DNA from: Lingula anatina
Taxonomy: Eukaryota > Brachiopoda > Lingulata > Lingulida > Lingulidae
NCBI RefSeq assembly: GCF_001039355.2
Contig: NW_019775703.1
Coordinates: 76,444-137,611, forward strand
Reading direction: 5' to 3'
DNA: 61,168 nt
Shown: positions 22,508 through 35,800 of the stretch, piece after piece
Layout: every line of letters begins with the position of its first letter
How positions within the stretch are numbered: position 1 is the stretch's first letter
Notes under the pieces: model-generated
What the model saw: only the letters and a program-made list of their open reading frames with translations
Database searches by the model: none
Told to the model about the DNA's origin: nothing
Translations under genes and position numbers: made by a program

Positions 22508-24742
22508 TTTTGTAACAGTTCTACATGTCTGACCACCTGTAAACAATGAGAATAAAATAATTATAAATAAAACTGTATAAAAAGGCTAACAAGAATTATC
22601 AATTCATTATTTAAGTTATTTAAAGTTATTGACCATCCAAGATGAAATTTCAATTTCCATCATATTTCCATCAACCATTTTGGAAAAAAAAAAAGGAAAT
22701 TTCCCTACATTTCAATTGTACAAGGATTTAATAATTATACAATATTGTTTTGTTCTGCAAGTTAACATTTAACCAATTACTTCAACAGGCTTCTCATTTT
22801 GTGTCCTTCACACAAGAACACACTCCTACATGTTCCACACTCACACAAGGAAAAAATCAAGCAATTGTGAATCATTCCCATTATTATTTAATACCTTGTG
22901 AATGCATAGTCCTCTGAGTATGTGTATGATGGTGCTGGTGGCTGGGACCATTATCAAAAAACATATCATCGTCAAACATATCAAAACCATTTCCAAACAT
23001 ACTCTCTCCTCCGTTAAACCCTTGGTGGTGGTGGTGATGCTGAGGATGCTGATGATGATGATGATGATGATGAAATTGTTGATGCTGCTGCTGATGAAAA
23101 TCGTCATCCCAGTCACTAAATATGTCATCAAAGTCAAAGAATCCACTATGATCACCAAAGTTGAAATTAAAAGTGTGGGGGCCACCGTTTTGGTTGTGAT
23201 GGTGGTGGTGCCCACCTTGGTGTGAGTGAAAATGTGCATCAAATCCTTTAAAGAAGTCATCAAAGTTGAAGTCAAATCCTCCATGGAAACCATTGCCACC
23301 ATTTCCCCCATTGTTTTCAAATGCTGCATGGCCAAACTGGTCATATTTCTTACGCTTGTCGGCATCTGAGAGCACTTCGTAGGCTAAAAGAAAAGATGTA
23401 AAGTCCTCAAATAAAAATTATACTTGTTTATCAAAAACATGCAGTCTTACATCTCACAAATCAACTGTTAGCACTTAATCAGAAAATCATTTCCTTAAAA
23501 CTTCACAAATTTTAACATTTTTGATAATATCTAACCATGATGTACTAGTATTCAAATGATGTGAAGTTATCTTGATAGTAACCTTTCATTAAAAGTGTTA
23601 TTCATGACAACACTTTGCAATTACCAACTGAAAAGGCCAAGCTGAATAAATTTTCATAAAATACATACTAGTACTTCAACAAAGTCTAAATTTAAGTTAT
23701 TTACAAACCAGTAGTTAATTAAATTGAAAATCAACTTGCCACAAAATAAAATGGTTTTAAACAGCATTACTGCAGCGTTTGGATTATTTTTTTCCTCGTA
23801 ATATTGTATATGACATTAAATATTTTAAAGACATCTTTATATTTGGAAAAAAAAATGGCCATAATAAGCAATTTTCCTTTTTTAAGCATCTAATATCAAG
23901 ATAATTATACCAGTACATAGTTTTAGTACACACCGGCAATGATTCTACTTTACACAGGTATATATTAAAATTATTGTGTGCAGGTGCTCATTATTTCCTT
24001 GATAACTTTAGCTGCACACTTCTCATGACTCATGAATAATTTATTAACTGTACATCATTATACTAAAAGCAAACCAGCATGTAAGAATAATGCACACATG
24101 TATACCAGTGCCTGCAAACAACAGAAAAGACACTAAAAAAGACTATCATCCTTTCTATTTGAGCACAAATGCAAGCACTGAATAATAAATACTGTTAGAG
24201 TTTCAAATGTTGAGTTTTTCCTGTAGAAAATATGAAAGGAAGCTTGGTTGGGTTTTGTATTTTTCACAAGAAAAGTAACCTGTGGAATATATGTGAGACA
24301 TTACAGAAGCATTTCTATCAGGAAAATGAAAGTTAATAACATATATTCACCAACTCTCTCTCTCTGTCACATTTAAATCTTTACATTTCAGAAATTCCTC
24401 ACAGGGAGAATACTGGTATGCAAAGCAGTAGTGGAGGGTCATTTTCTAGTTTCAGTGTTTAATATATGGAGCAGAAGGTGTAATTAAATATATTTTAGAA
24501 TCATAAAAATTACCTTTTGCAATTTCCACAAATTTTTTCTCAGCCTCCGCCTTCTTGTCCTTGCCCACTTTATCAGGGTGATATTTGAGTGCTAGTTTCC
24601 TGAACGCCCTCTTGATGTCTCTGTCAGAGCAACCCTTCTTCACTCCCAGGATTTCATAATAGTCCCTAGCAGCAGCCAAAACCAAGCCCAGTTGGCAGAC
24701 TGTATATACTGCTGATAGCAGCAGTAAGCGGGCACACTGCAT
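22466..24742 (-). CDS. DNAJB9: DNAJB9/ERdj4-like ER-luminal J-protein with His-rich insert
   Basis: Three exons: 24514-24742, 22895-23383, 22466-22536; phases agree; 262 aa. Residues 1-24 form a signal peptide ([15 protein letters not shown]). The J domain follows (about 26-90) with the HPD motif at 55-57, then [21 protein letters not shown] and a G/F-rich region with [10 protein letters not shown]. The short last exon encodes [19 protein letters not shown], which matches the conserved DNAJB9 C-terminus and settles the identity. ERdj4 recruits BiP/HSPA5 through HPD to misfolded substrates and IRE1 in the ER lumen. The middle carries several histidine runs (up to seven in a row) with Q and N, unlike the vertebrate protein. 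A splice acceptor just before the ATG (CCACAG at about 24769) implies a non-coding 5' exon nearer to the CRBN gene. Confidence 0.92.
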
Positions 24743-24769
24743 TCTGTGTGCTGGGGGAAGACCTGTGGA

Positions 24770-25278
24770 ATCAAGATAGAATATATAAAGAGATTTAAAC
24801 ATTATTTGAATTTTCTTCTTCAATTTTCACTTAAATGTGGCTTCTAAAAGAGATGAAGCTGTGTTTCTTTCTAAATTTTACAAAAATTAACATTACAGTA
24901 GAAAAACATTCAGCAATATGTGTCGTCACAAATTTCGCCAGTCTTTTTTCCTCGTTGCCATGTGTTGTACTAGTGGTAGCAAACAGACATTCCATCACAT
25001 CACAGCCGGTAAAGAAACATCAACTATTGTGTAAACTTTAAAAGAAAACACTGACCGGTTCTTTCCTTACCTTTCACTACGATATGTCAAAACTTTTGTT
25101 TGAAGTTTTCTCTCTTCCCTGTGTATCGCTTCAAAATGCGGAGATGATGACAGATCCCGACTTAAACTTAGTTATTGTGAAAGCGGAAGTTATTGCTTAG
25201 TACACGGTGCTTCCTTTGATTGGTCAATTTGTGTCACATGACCAAAATACCCGACATGCACCCTGGTAAACATGAAGC
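24770..25278. promoter_or_regulatory. Bidirectional promoter region, DNAJB9 / CRBN
   Basis: The start codons of DNAJB9 (minus) and CRBN (plus) are 537 bp apart and diverge. The interval should hold the DNAJB9 5' UTR exon and both promoters. An inverted CCAAT box (GATTGGTCA, about 25217-25225) lies 55 bp before the CRBN start. I looked for a full ER-stress element (CCAAT-N9-CCACG) and did not find one. Confidence 0.5.
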
Positions 25279-27126
25279 ATGGAGGATGATATTTTGCCTT
25301 TGCTGGGTCACAACATCCACGGAGATGGGAATGACAGCTCAGGTTAGCAATGATGATGCAGTTTAGTCTGAAAACAAACATGCGTGATTTTATGTGGTCT
25401 TTTGGGAGTACGCAAATGGTTGAATGGGAGTACGCAAATGGCGAATGTACGAGTACTAGCAAATTACTGCTGCATGTGTCAAGACAAGTGAAACAGGCTC
25501 GCGTTTTTTGGTCCTCAAAGTTGGGCGGTTCTAGGTTAAATGTGTCTTTACGTGCTACTCAGGATTCAAGTGTTATGACCCTGGTTTTGACGCAAAGGCA
25601 TTCTTATAATTATTATACTGGTGTGAAATGAACTGGTAGATATTAATTTTACTCAGAAACCGGCAGAAATGAAAGTGGTATATGAAAATAACAGACACAG
25701 ATGTGTAACACTGATCTAGCTGCAGTAGTATTGATCGAGTTGGTGTGTTATTTTCATGATTTTGAACTCAACTGAAAAAAAGCAGGAAATGGTCAAGGTG
25801 CTTGAAGTCACTGTCTTAGAATCTGATAAAAATACCAAAATCCTCAGTTTTGCATTAATGTACTGTAATAATGGAAAATTGTATATACTGTAGAATGGAG
25901 TGATTCTGCTGTGGATATTTTTTGCCGTTATATTTACTCTAACAAATCCAAAGTCTAGAACTGGATGGCATATTTGAAAATATTTAGGCATTTTCTTTTG
26001 TATTGTTATGCTTATAAATTAAATTTATATATCTGAATTTGCCCTTCCAGAAAATGACACAGAAGGTGAGGAATCAGGAACTGAGCCAATGGAGCAAGGT
26101 CAAGGTGAAGGGCATGAAGGTGAAGGCCATGTAGCCGATGGTGAAGGTCAGGCAGATGGTGATGAAGGTCAAGTAGAAGTAGCACCAGCAGTTGAAGCGC
26201 ACGCAGGACAAGAAGAAGAAAGGCCAAGGTCAGGAAGGTTTCGTCTGTGGAGGCGATACAGGAGACCTGAGCGACAACCACCTCGACCTGAAGATATCAA
26301 TTTTGATTCTTCTCTGCCTGGAACTCACTCAGTAAGTTTAGAAATTACACTTATTTCTGTATAAAATGGGGTTTTATCTTCTTAATTTCTTAATTTTTTG
26401 TGATACATTTTACATTACTCTAAAATACATTACAAAATATGGTATGGATAAATTACTGACATTATATACCTGAGCTGCTTTGATTGTTCCAGTTCCAGTT
26501 ACTATTCTGCAAGCCCCCAAGGTTAGGCCCAAGATGTGTACACATTAAGTATGTGTATCTTGCAAATCTCATGTGAATCAATGTGGTCATTTGGTGTGGC
26601 CAGCTTCTGAAAATCCCTGGAATATATCAAAGAGTCTCAGGAATTGATTTGCAAGCAATTTCCAGTCCTTTGATCATAAACAATTTTTGATCTACAAACA
26701 ATTATTATTTCACAAAATCTACCATAACAGTACAGTAGTTGTTCATTGTCATTGTTTTTCAGTACCTTGGCAATGACCTAGAAGAGGTCAGAGGTCGCAC
26801 AGTTCATGAAGATGACAGTCTGCATACCCTGCCTATTCTCACCTTACCAGGTGTGGTTTTAGTACCTGGTCAGATGCTGCCACTTCACCTGTTCCACCCA
26901 TCTACTGTGTCCATGATGAGAAGGATTGTCCATGATGGAGATAAGACATTTGGCCTAGTCACTTCAAGGTAGTGTGATAGGCTAGCATGGTGTGGACGTT
27001 TCTCTATTGTATGACAAATGGGCATTGAATTCATTATGCGACATTTGATAAAGATACTACTAGCACTTACACTGCCAACTCTTGCTTCTTCTTCTTCTAA
27101 CTATCATATTTAATAAAATTAATGTA

Positions 27127-27206
<80 letters not shown>

Positions 27207-29859
27207 GCAACACTGCACATCAGAGCAATGAATCAATATTTATTAAGCAAATTCTCTCTTCACTCCAGTTATGCAGCAGACCGACTCCAGCCCACTCTAG
27301 CTACACTAGGCACCACAGCTGAGGTGCTGTACATGAAAGATGAGCTAGATGATGGTAGTGGCATCAGGACTATGAGAGTGAAAGCAATGGGAAGGCAGAG
27401 GTTTCAGATACAGGAGACACAAAGAAGAACAGATGGGTATGTGTCTTTTAAAACTTAATGGTAGAATAACATACGATAACAAAAACATTATGAATACTGA
27501 GAAAGAGAGTACCTGCTATCTTTTGGTGCCAAAAATTAGGTCACCCAAATGGGACAATTTTATTATTTTCAAAAAGTTTTGTAAATGTTGCCTATTCAAT
27601 AAGAAATATCATTCTTTTTTATTAATACAACATTGCCTTTTCCCTTGTCTGTAGCATCAGCATGGCCAAGGTGCGTATCCTCCCAGAGAGGTATCTCCCA
27701 GAGGCACTAGAGGGAGCCAGGCCTCCATCTCACACAAAGTTCTGCAGGTGTCCTACTCTCTGGGACTCCGAGACCAGTGAGGTGTATGATAATTATGGGA
27801 TGCCAGAAGCTGTCACTCGTCAGACACAGAGGAAGATGAAAAGGGAGGTATGTGTTTCAGAAACTGGGATCTTGCTGGAATGGTTTTGTCTTAGGGAAAT
27901 GGTTTAATTTCTAGCCAGGTTATATTTGTTTTAGTTTTTTTTTCTTATCATTTAAAGTTACTGTTATTAACTATTTTAAATTCACTTTGATAAAAAAGCA
28001 TGACTATGTTGAACTTGCATTATTATAATTATCTTAATTAAACATATTAAATTTTTTGACATTTGGAAAAGCAGAGAATACAGTTTCATCTTTGAAGTGC
28101 AAGTTTTGCTTTCTGAAGGTGACATATTTATTACTTTTAATGATTGTAATTTCTTGCTTCAGTGCCCACTCTATTTTAAGAATAAAAGAAGACATATCAG
28201 CTGAAAATCTGACATTTCAAATGTTGTTAAATAATAGACTATATCAAAATGATTTGACATATATATATATTTTTAGGTAGGGAGGCATTCTTGTGCATAT
28301 TTGACCTGGTGGCCTCCGTGGGTGTATAGACTGTATGATCCAGTGAGTAATTCTTTGTAGTATGAATATAATTGTATCTCAACTAAAATTGTCCTCATGA
28401 AAAAAAATCAGTTGTTGCTTTTCAGTTTTACAATTAACCTCAGTTAGATCGGCTGCTTGGTCCATTAGATTAGAAGTAGTATAGAGAATTAAACCTCACC
28501 AAAGGAAAGCTTTTGAATTATCCTACATTTTACAAAATGAGATCAGTTTGAAAGTAAAACCTATGTTCAAGTTAAATGGGAGCAAAAACGTTGGAGGTCC
28601 AAGCAGCAGCTCTTAGCACAGTGTCCCCATTTTTTCAGTTTATTGAAATATGCCATTTTATTTTTGTTGCAGGATTTGTTAATGCATAAAGTCCGCAGTG
28701 AGTTGCAGAGCTGGAACAGGACCCTGACGGCAGACAAGATGCCCAAGGATCCCGTCGAGTTCTCCTATTGGGTTCTTGGAAACCTGCCCATTAGTGACGA
28801 GATGAGGCTCCGTATACTGAGAAAGGACAGTGCAGTACAGAGGCTCAGGAGTGAACTGAATATTTTACAAAAGGTATGTTTGTAAAATAGTTCTTTCTTG
28901 TCTTTTGGCATGTGTGGTGATGGCAAAAAATGTATCCTTTTTAAAAGAGAACAAATTGCATTGTGTGTATTTTACTTATGATGGATGACATTTTGACCAT
29001 TGAAGATGACCAAAAGAAGAAATTGAGAGTGAATTAAAAAAATTGATTAAACAGGGATTACTTGTGTAATTACTCTTTATTAATAAGGAATGTATATAAT
29101 TCTACAACTTTTTTTCTCATCAGATACTTTGAAGGCCATCCTATTAGAATACAGAAATTAAACATTCATTTATTAATAGATTTTACTGACTGGTAGCTGA
29201 TAATCCTTTTCTCACTACTCACTCCAGAGTTTGAGCAACATGCTGTCTGACTATAATTTCTTCTACCTTACCTTCCAGTGCACAGTTCTGCAGTGTAAGG
29301 ACTGTGAGCACCACATAGCAGACAAGAAAGATGTGTTTGTGATGGCGGCCGAAGGTCCCATGGCAGCGTACGTGAACCCAGGAGGTTACGTTCACGAGAC
29401 GTTAACTGTGTACAGGGCCAGAGGTCTTCACCATGTGGGGAGGCCTGAGACGGAGAATAGTTGGTTCCCAGGGTAGGTACTGAGACAGATATATACTAGT
29501 AATAAGAGGTATAATATCTATGTTTGATAATGCCCCCCAACTCACGATTTCTGTGTCAAATATATTAAAACTGTCACTATGTTAAACATAATCTTTTCAG
29601 TGGTTGCTGAAAATCAGTTTAAGTTTTACAATTCTCATAATATTTGATAATTTATTATTATTATTTTTTTTTTTATTTGACTTTCAGGTATGCTTGGACT
29701 ATAATCAACTGCCACCAGTGTGGCAGTCATCTAGGCTGGAGGTTCAATGCAGTAAAGAAGAACCTGCAGCCTAGCAAGTTCTGGGGTCTTACTCGGGCCT
29801 CTATAGTACCAGGCCTGGATCTGGAAGAAGGACAGACGGCTTGGGAGCCAATGGTCTAA
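25279..29859 (+). CDS. CRBN: Cereblon, substrate receptor of CRL4 ubiquitin ligase
   Basis: Nine exons: 25279-25342, 26051-26331, 26763-26968, 27269-27436, 27655-27847, 28277-28342, 28673-28873, 29279-29472, 29688-29859; phases agree; 514 aa. The N-terminus is an acidic Gly/Glu/His low-complexity stretch longer than in human (442 aa). From [11 protein letters not shown] onward it follows cereblon throughout: LON-like domain ([34 protein letters not shown]), the DDB1-binding helical region ([25 protein letters not shown]), and the C-terminal CULT domain with four zinc cysteines (CKDC, CHQC). The three pocket tryptophans are present in SWFPGYAWT and LGWRF. Differences from human: VNPGG for VNPHG (H353), ENSW for EHSW (H378), and Ile at the V388 position. 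A second ATG at 25272 is out of frame and closed at once. Confidence 0.96.
27127..27204. repeat. (TG)n microsatellite
   Basis: About 38 tg units in intron 3 of CRBN. Confidence 0.95.
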
Positions 29860-32855
29860 GGAAAAATGCATCGAGTGATTGGTCAGTGATTGGTCAAGGG
29901 TCAGATGTCTGAAAGGAGCATCTTTAGTGACTGGCCTTGTTGTATGAAAGGCAGACAGTATTTGAGTCAGTGGCTCTCAGTAGAGTATTTAATTTTTGTG
30001 GCAGACAGGGATTGGTCAGAAGGCAGACGACTTGATCCAGACTTGTAGGTCTGACTGATCAGATTGTGCTTCAGCAGTATTTCCATTTAATGATTGATAT
30101 AGCCAATTGATTTGGTTTGGAGTATATAACTTTTGCCAGATGGTGATGTCTAATTTGGTTGAAAATTTTATCTATTTGTCTATAACAAAACTAAATTACA
30201 AAACATAGACCCCATTCCCAGAGATTAGATCGATCTACTTTAAATCGACCTAACTCCCTGGGGGTTCACGCTAAATAGCTGTCAGCCGAGCGGGCACGAA
30301 AGTTAATGACCCCCTTACAGCTTGTAGTAGGCGTGACGGACATTTAAGCCAGATTATCTGACAGTTATCTAGTGAGACTCCCTGCGGGGATAGATTGATC
30401 TAAAAGCTCTGGGAATACGCCCATATGCTCATTTTGTGCAGTGTCCCAGCTAGTATATGGCATGATTGGATGGTGTTTGAAAGGACAAAATAATTGTATA
30501 TCTTTGTGGCTAATCGAGGAGGTCATATTGAAGGACTTTAGCAGATTGATAATGACAATGATGCTATTTATTATCCTTTAATAATACAAAACCTGGATAG
30601 TTATGTATTAATTACTGAGTCACCTTGAGAATGAGTTCAGAGATACTCAGGTTGAGCATTTCAGAAAGTTCTGTTTTATACATCATGTTTTCATTTTATG
30701 TAGAATCCTAGCAGGAAAGGTGAATCAAACCAGGCTTAACTTAACCATGTCATTTCAAAATTGCAATAACACTTCCAATATTGTTTTTAGCCTTGACCAT
30801 TGAACCTGCAAATTTGTTTATCATCCCTGTGCTCTTTTGGTTGTGAGTATTGTTAAGTTATTGAATATAAAGGTGCCAAACCTTTGTCAGTGATTATCTG
30901 TTAAAGGGTCAGTACATTTATGTTTTTGTTCAATATCTTCCTCACACATAGTGGTATGCAGAGCATACTTTTTGTAGGTTTTCAATAATTTTCTACCATT
31001 ATCACTTTTTACAAATTGTCTGTATTCCTAGATTTAGTTCTCTCAATAATGTGGGGGCATGAGTAAGCTCAGCATCTGCACTACAGTTTATGGGCACATT
31101 TGCGATGAAGAAAGCCAAAATGTGTAGTTACTCCTCGCACTTATTATTTTAGTGTATTTTCTGTTAAAATGACACTTACAAGAATTATCTATGTATGCAA
31201 TGTAGCTTTTGGCTTGGAATTCAAACCCCTTGATATTAGCATTTTAAGGACTGCTAAATGTGATATTACTGTTACAGTAGTTTAAGCTTGAAGGACTGCT
31301 GAATATGACAATTCACATATTGCTTTCGTTTTTATCTCCTGACCAGTGAAGTTGCAATCAATTGTGCCACACAGGTGACAATTTCATTTTATACAAAGCA
31401 AGTGACATGACTTAAAGACACCATGGTGTTCAAAAAAGGAAAGGGGAATGTTTTCAAAATCGAAATAGTGTACGCTTCCCATGGAGTTCAGATAGTATGT
31501 ATAAATTGTCTTTTTTAACAAACAGCATAACAGTTAGATCCAGACACATACACTATTTACTGAGAACAGATTTTGTCATCATTGAAAAAGTACATGAATA
31601 CTTTAAACCATGAATTGCTAGACTAGTCTGGTGTATGTAAAAGTGATTTGCTGTTAAGCAAGTATTTAAAACATGCTAGAAAACTGGATCTTTTAAAAAT
31701 TTTGTTAAAGTGCTAATATAGAACCTTTGCAGGTCTTGTTGAACAAGACACTCAATCTTATGTATAAATAACTCAAAGGATTTCATTTGTTTTTTCAGAC
31801 CCCGTCAAAATGTTGCTTATTATACACCATACACTTCATGGTATTAAGATGGTGGAAAGGAAAAATAAAGGAAATACAGCTATAACCACAGATATTTTTT
31901 TATTATTTTTCAAGGTATATTTCTATCTATAGTAAAATTATAACTGCACACAAAATTTACAACTTAGTAACTAATTTAAAAACTTAAAATTGAATAAAAA
32001 CATTTACACAAAAATCCCTATCAATGCACCATTGATAAATAGAGAATGAATAGGCGCAATACCTGACAAAACTTACAATTAATTTAAAATCTAAAACTTA
32101 CTCTAAATGAAAAGTGTCAAGTCATTTACAGTTTTAAGAACAATATACTGAAACTAACTAGACCTTTCAATTATCTACCCTGTACAACAACAGCAAGTTG
32201 TCATATGTCCTGCTGTTTTCATCTTTTTGAAGATGAGACTACTAGCCTCCAGTTTCCATAATACATAAAATCTCCCTTAGCAAAATATCACACCTGCCAC
32301 CAACTCTTACAAATTTACAAGAATATATATAAAATTTTCCTGCAAACTAAAGATGTTCTTGCATGCAAATTAGCAGCAATGCAATTTTTTTCATTTTGCA
32401 CAGTGCAAGAATATTTTACTAATTTAAAAACTGGTCCCAAAATGTAATTCAGGTGCACAACCAGGGTTAAGCAATACATTTGTAATTGTTTCAAAAGCTG
32501 GTTTTGATTATATTGAGCAATGACTGTTTGATTATATTTAATCAACAATGCCCCCCCCCCCCATTTTTCAAATTTGGTTGCTATAAACCATTTGAAATTT
32601 TCATTTTGTATCAATAAATAAATAATGATATTAATGAAAATGAAATAAACAAATTAATATGAGCCATACAACTTTAAAATGGGAAAGACTTAATTTGATT
32701 TCATATTTCCCCATTCATAAACCCATCAGGTAACAGGATTGCACAAGTGAAGATGATATTGAAACAGACATAAACTATAGGTAGTCTGACAAAATTGGAC
32801 ATTAACATGGTCTCCTCTGACAACTTAGGTCCAGACAGCACATGTACTGTAGGTA
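29860..32855. other. Convergent intergenic region, CRBN / ADP-ribosylhydrolase
   Basis: 3-kb AT-rich spacer with the 3' UTRs of both genes and MITE copy 2. The first 200 bp has repeated gattggtca and ggcaga(c) words. No coding or RNA gene recognised. Confidence 0.55.
30211..30417 (-). mobile_element. hAT-like MITE, copy 2 (inverted)
   Basis: Reads as the reverse complement of the element at 8765-8974 along its whole length, including the inner blocks AACTCCCTGGGGGTTCACGC and GCTAAATAGCTGTCAGCC. Identity is high but imperfect, with small indels. It is in or just past the CRBN 3' UTR. I could not find a clear target-site duplication for this copy. Confidence 0.8.
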
Positions 32856-35800
32856 CTAAACAGACTGTGTAGGTTCTGAAGAATCTTTAGTTTCTTTGAG
32901 TGCAGGATCATGTCTCTGTTCCATTAGTTCTAGAAACCTATAAGTAAACAAAAATTACAATTAAATTGCATCTAAAACTTTAAAATCAAAGTGATAAACC
33001 TGGTTGTGATAACATGGCTGTGATGCATGTGATCAGGCATGTTATACCTACAATTAATTCTAGACCATGAACAGTAAAGCTTTATGCAGATTTTCTGTGG
33101 GTATACTCCCTGTTATACCACAAATACACCACAATCCTTGGTGTACAACAGAGAGCATGGCACAGTAAGATGGAATAGGACCATGAAGCCTACAATTTTA
33201 CAAGAGATGATAGTAATTATAATAAATGATTATTAACTGCCATAGTACAGTCAGCAGAACTGATAAATGTGCAAACATACTGGTAAGATACACAAGAAAT
33301 AATCTTACTTCTTTATAATATTATCAAGCCATTCCTTATGTTTCAGTTTGTCTCTCCAGGATTCTGGCAGCTCCTTTGCCCCTAGTTTGCACCCCAGGAG
33401 TGCTCCTGCTACTGCCCCATTGGTGTCTGCATCTCCACCCTGAAGATGTGGGGAAATGCGTCAGAAAATTCAACATTATGTTTCCACAGGTATATGCGAG
33501 CATATAGACTTGATCATGCTCATACACACACTCACACACACAGTCACACATTTAGACTGGAAACAAACCAAAATGTGTTATTTACTATCACAAGTTCACT
33601 CTAATGGTACAATACTGGACTTTCAGTGTGTGTGTGTATGTGTGTGTGTGTTTTTGCAGTACTTTTTATCACTACAATACAGTTATTCATACTTAGTTAA
33701 AATCCACAATACTGAGTATCATAGTCCATAGTTTTTTCTGGATTGGCAGATAAATAAGGTAGTATATTTTGAAAATGGTAATGTAAAAACACATATTTGT
33801 GAATGATACCTCTAAAATTTAATATGGAAATTGAAAGTTAGAGCAAGGATGCCACTCTGTATGCCGAGATCTGATCATGACTACTGATGTATGTACTAGT
33901 ACATGCTGCACAGAAAGCATTCACATTGAGAAGAGCCGAGGTCTAGCAAGGCCGAGACCTAAATATGGCGGACCTACATGAAAGGAAGACCGTGTAATCC
34001 TTTAATAGTCTCTCAATGAATGATCTTCTTGATGTAAATGCTCTCATAAAGTACCCAAATTCAATCATTATCTAATTTATGAAGGCATATTCAGGGGTGG
34101 ACAGAAGCTGACTCTTAGGTCTTCCAGAAGACGGTCAGAATTTTTGAGTTTACATCAACAGGCATCTAATTTTTTTGTCAGAAGAAAGTCAAAAATAGAG
34201 GGTGGATCAATGAAGACAATGGAGAAGGCAGTCAGAAAATATCTTTAGATCCACCCCTGATTAGTGCTGTTACAGTAACATCAATAAAGATTACCTCCAT
34301 CACCAGACTTGAGAGAGCCTTTCTAAAGTCCTTTTGCTGAAGTGCCCAGAAGCCAGCTCCTAGACATTTATAGGTGTATCCTATCTTATCTGGCTCATCT
34401 AATACAAGGCTTTTCAAGTCTTTAGCAAACATGTGCTCCTTCAGTTCTGTGTGCTGAAATGGTGAATTTTCAAAAAATAAAATTTGTCAGGAAGAGTTTT
34501 CAGAAATCAAATTTTTCTAATTTACACAAACTGAATAATATAGCACTCTATATATATATTGTATGAAATGACATAGTAGTAAGTTAATTAAAATATAATT
34601 TGCCAGAAGTCACTTGCCAGAAGTCAATGGCATTTATTAAGAACTGCAAATATTGTATGAAATTACATACACTCAACTTACAGCTTGTTGAACGCTCTCA
34701 TCTTCACTCAATGGTGGGAGTTGTTCTTTAGCATAAGTATAAGAGTCTTGAATTATTGTGTCAATTTTAAATTTTCCTTTCTTTGCATCAAAGTGTTTTT
34801 CTTGTCTCTGTAGCATCATGGCTATTGCAGTGGTTACAGCCACACATGATGCTAAACACCTTAAAATGAAAAAAAATGCAAAGGCACAGGTCTGGGGACA
34901 ATTACAAGTAACAACAAATGAAACAGAAAATCTTATACAAAATTCCAAATGTAGACTATATTTGCAAATACTAAGGAGATATTGCAAGAGATATTTTTAA
35001 TTATTGGAAAAAAATTACTGAAACACTTTAACATAACCATAAGCTGCTGCTACAGTAACAGTATCTCACAATGTACTCTGTACAGTGCAAACTGTGAGGG
35101 TAGTGCCTGAAAATATTTTGATGAGCACATCTATCAAAAATAACATACTCTACTAAAATGCAATTTTAACATATAAAATAGTGTTAAAATATATTTCATT
35201 ACACCAGCATGTACCTGGGATCTGCATGAGTCACTTTGCAAATTTTCAAGGTATTTTCAATAACTTTTTCCATGTTATCAAACTGATAAATCCCCAGTAT
35301 TGATGTCCTCATTACTCCACCATTAGGAGCAGCCCTGCGGTTAAACTTTTCCCATGCATGGTGTGCAGCCTGAAATGACCATTGTCCACTACTCTACAAC
35401 TTCACTTATTATAAATCAGTGGGTGTTAAAGACACTTGATGAAAAGGCATTGTCAGTTCAGTCTCATTCAATTACACTCATTACAATGAACGTTAGTAAT
35501 TAGTATTATTCCTTTTTTCACTAAGGTACACCTGAAACAAAACCACTGAGCAAGTTTCAATTTATCAGAATAAATCAGGTGTTTTCAGGCTCTCATTTGT
35601 ATTCTGTACTGTTCTACAAGTATTGTCATGACAGAAGTGACTCAAGAACAAGAAACTGAGAACACAAAGCAAAAATAAAGGATTCATCTCCAAACTGCAT
35701 TTACTTTATGGGGATCTGTCAAGAAATCTCTGTTAGACAAGACAGCATGTGTTGTGGCCCCTATACCCATGCCACCATGATCCCCAAGCTCTGGAAACCC

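Noticed and set aside
22841-23365. 174-aa Thr/Ile-rich minus-strand frame and a Met/Val-rich plus-strand frame
   Set aside because: Shadow frames of the histidine-rich DNAJB9 exon.
34840-34849. Acceptor TTTAG nearer the CATCATGTG of the hydrolase exon
   Set aside because: It gives the wrong phase; the acceptor TTTTAAG just upstream restores ADPRCLASCVAV.
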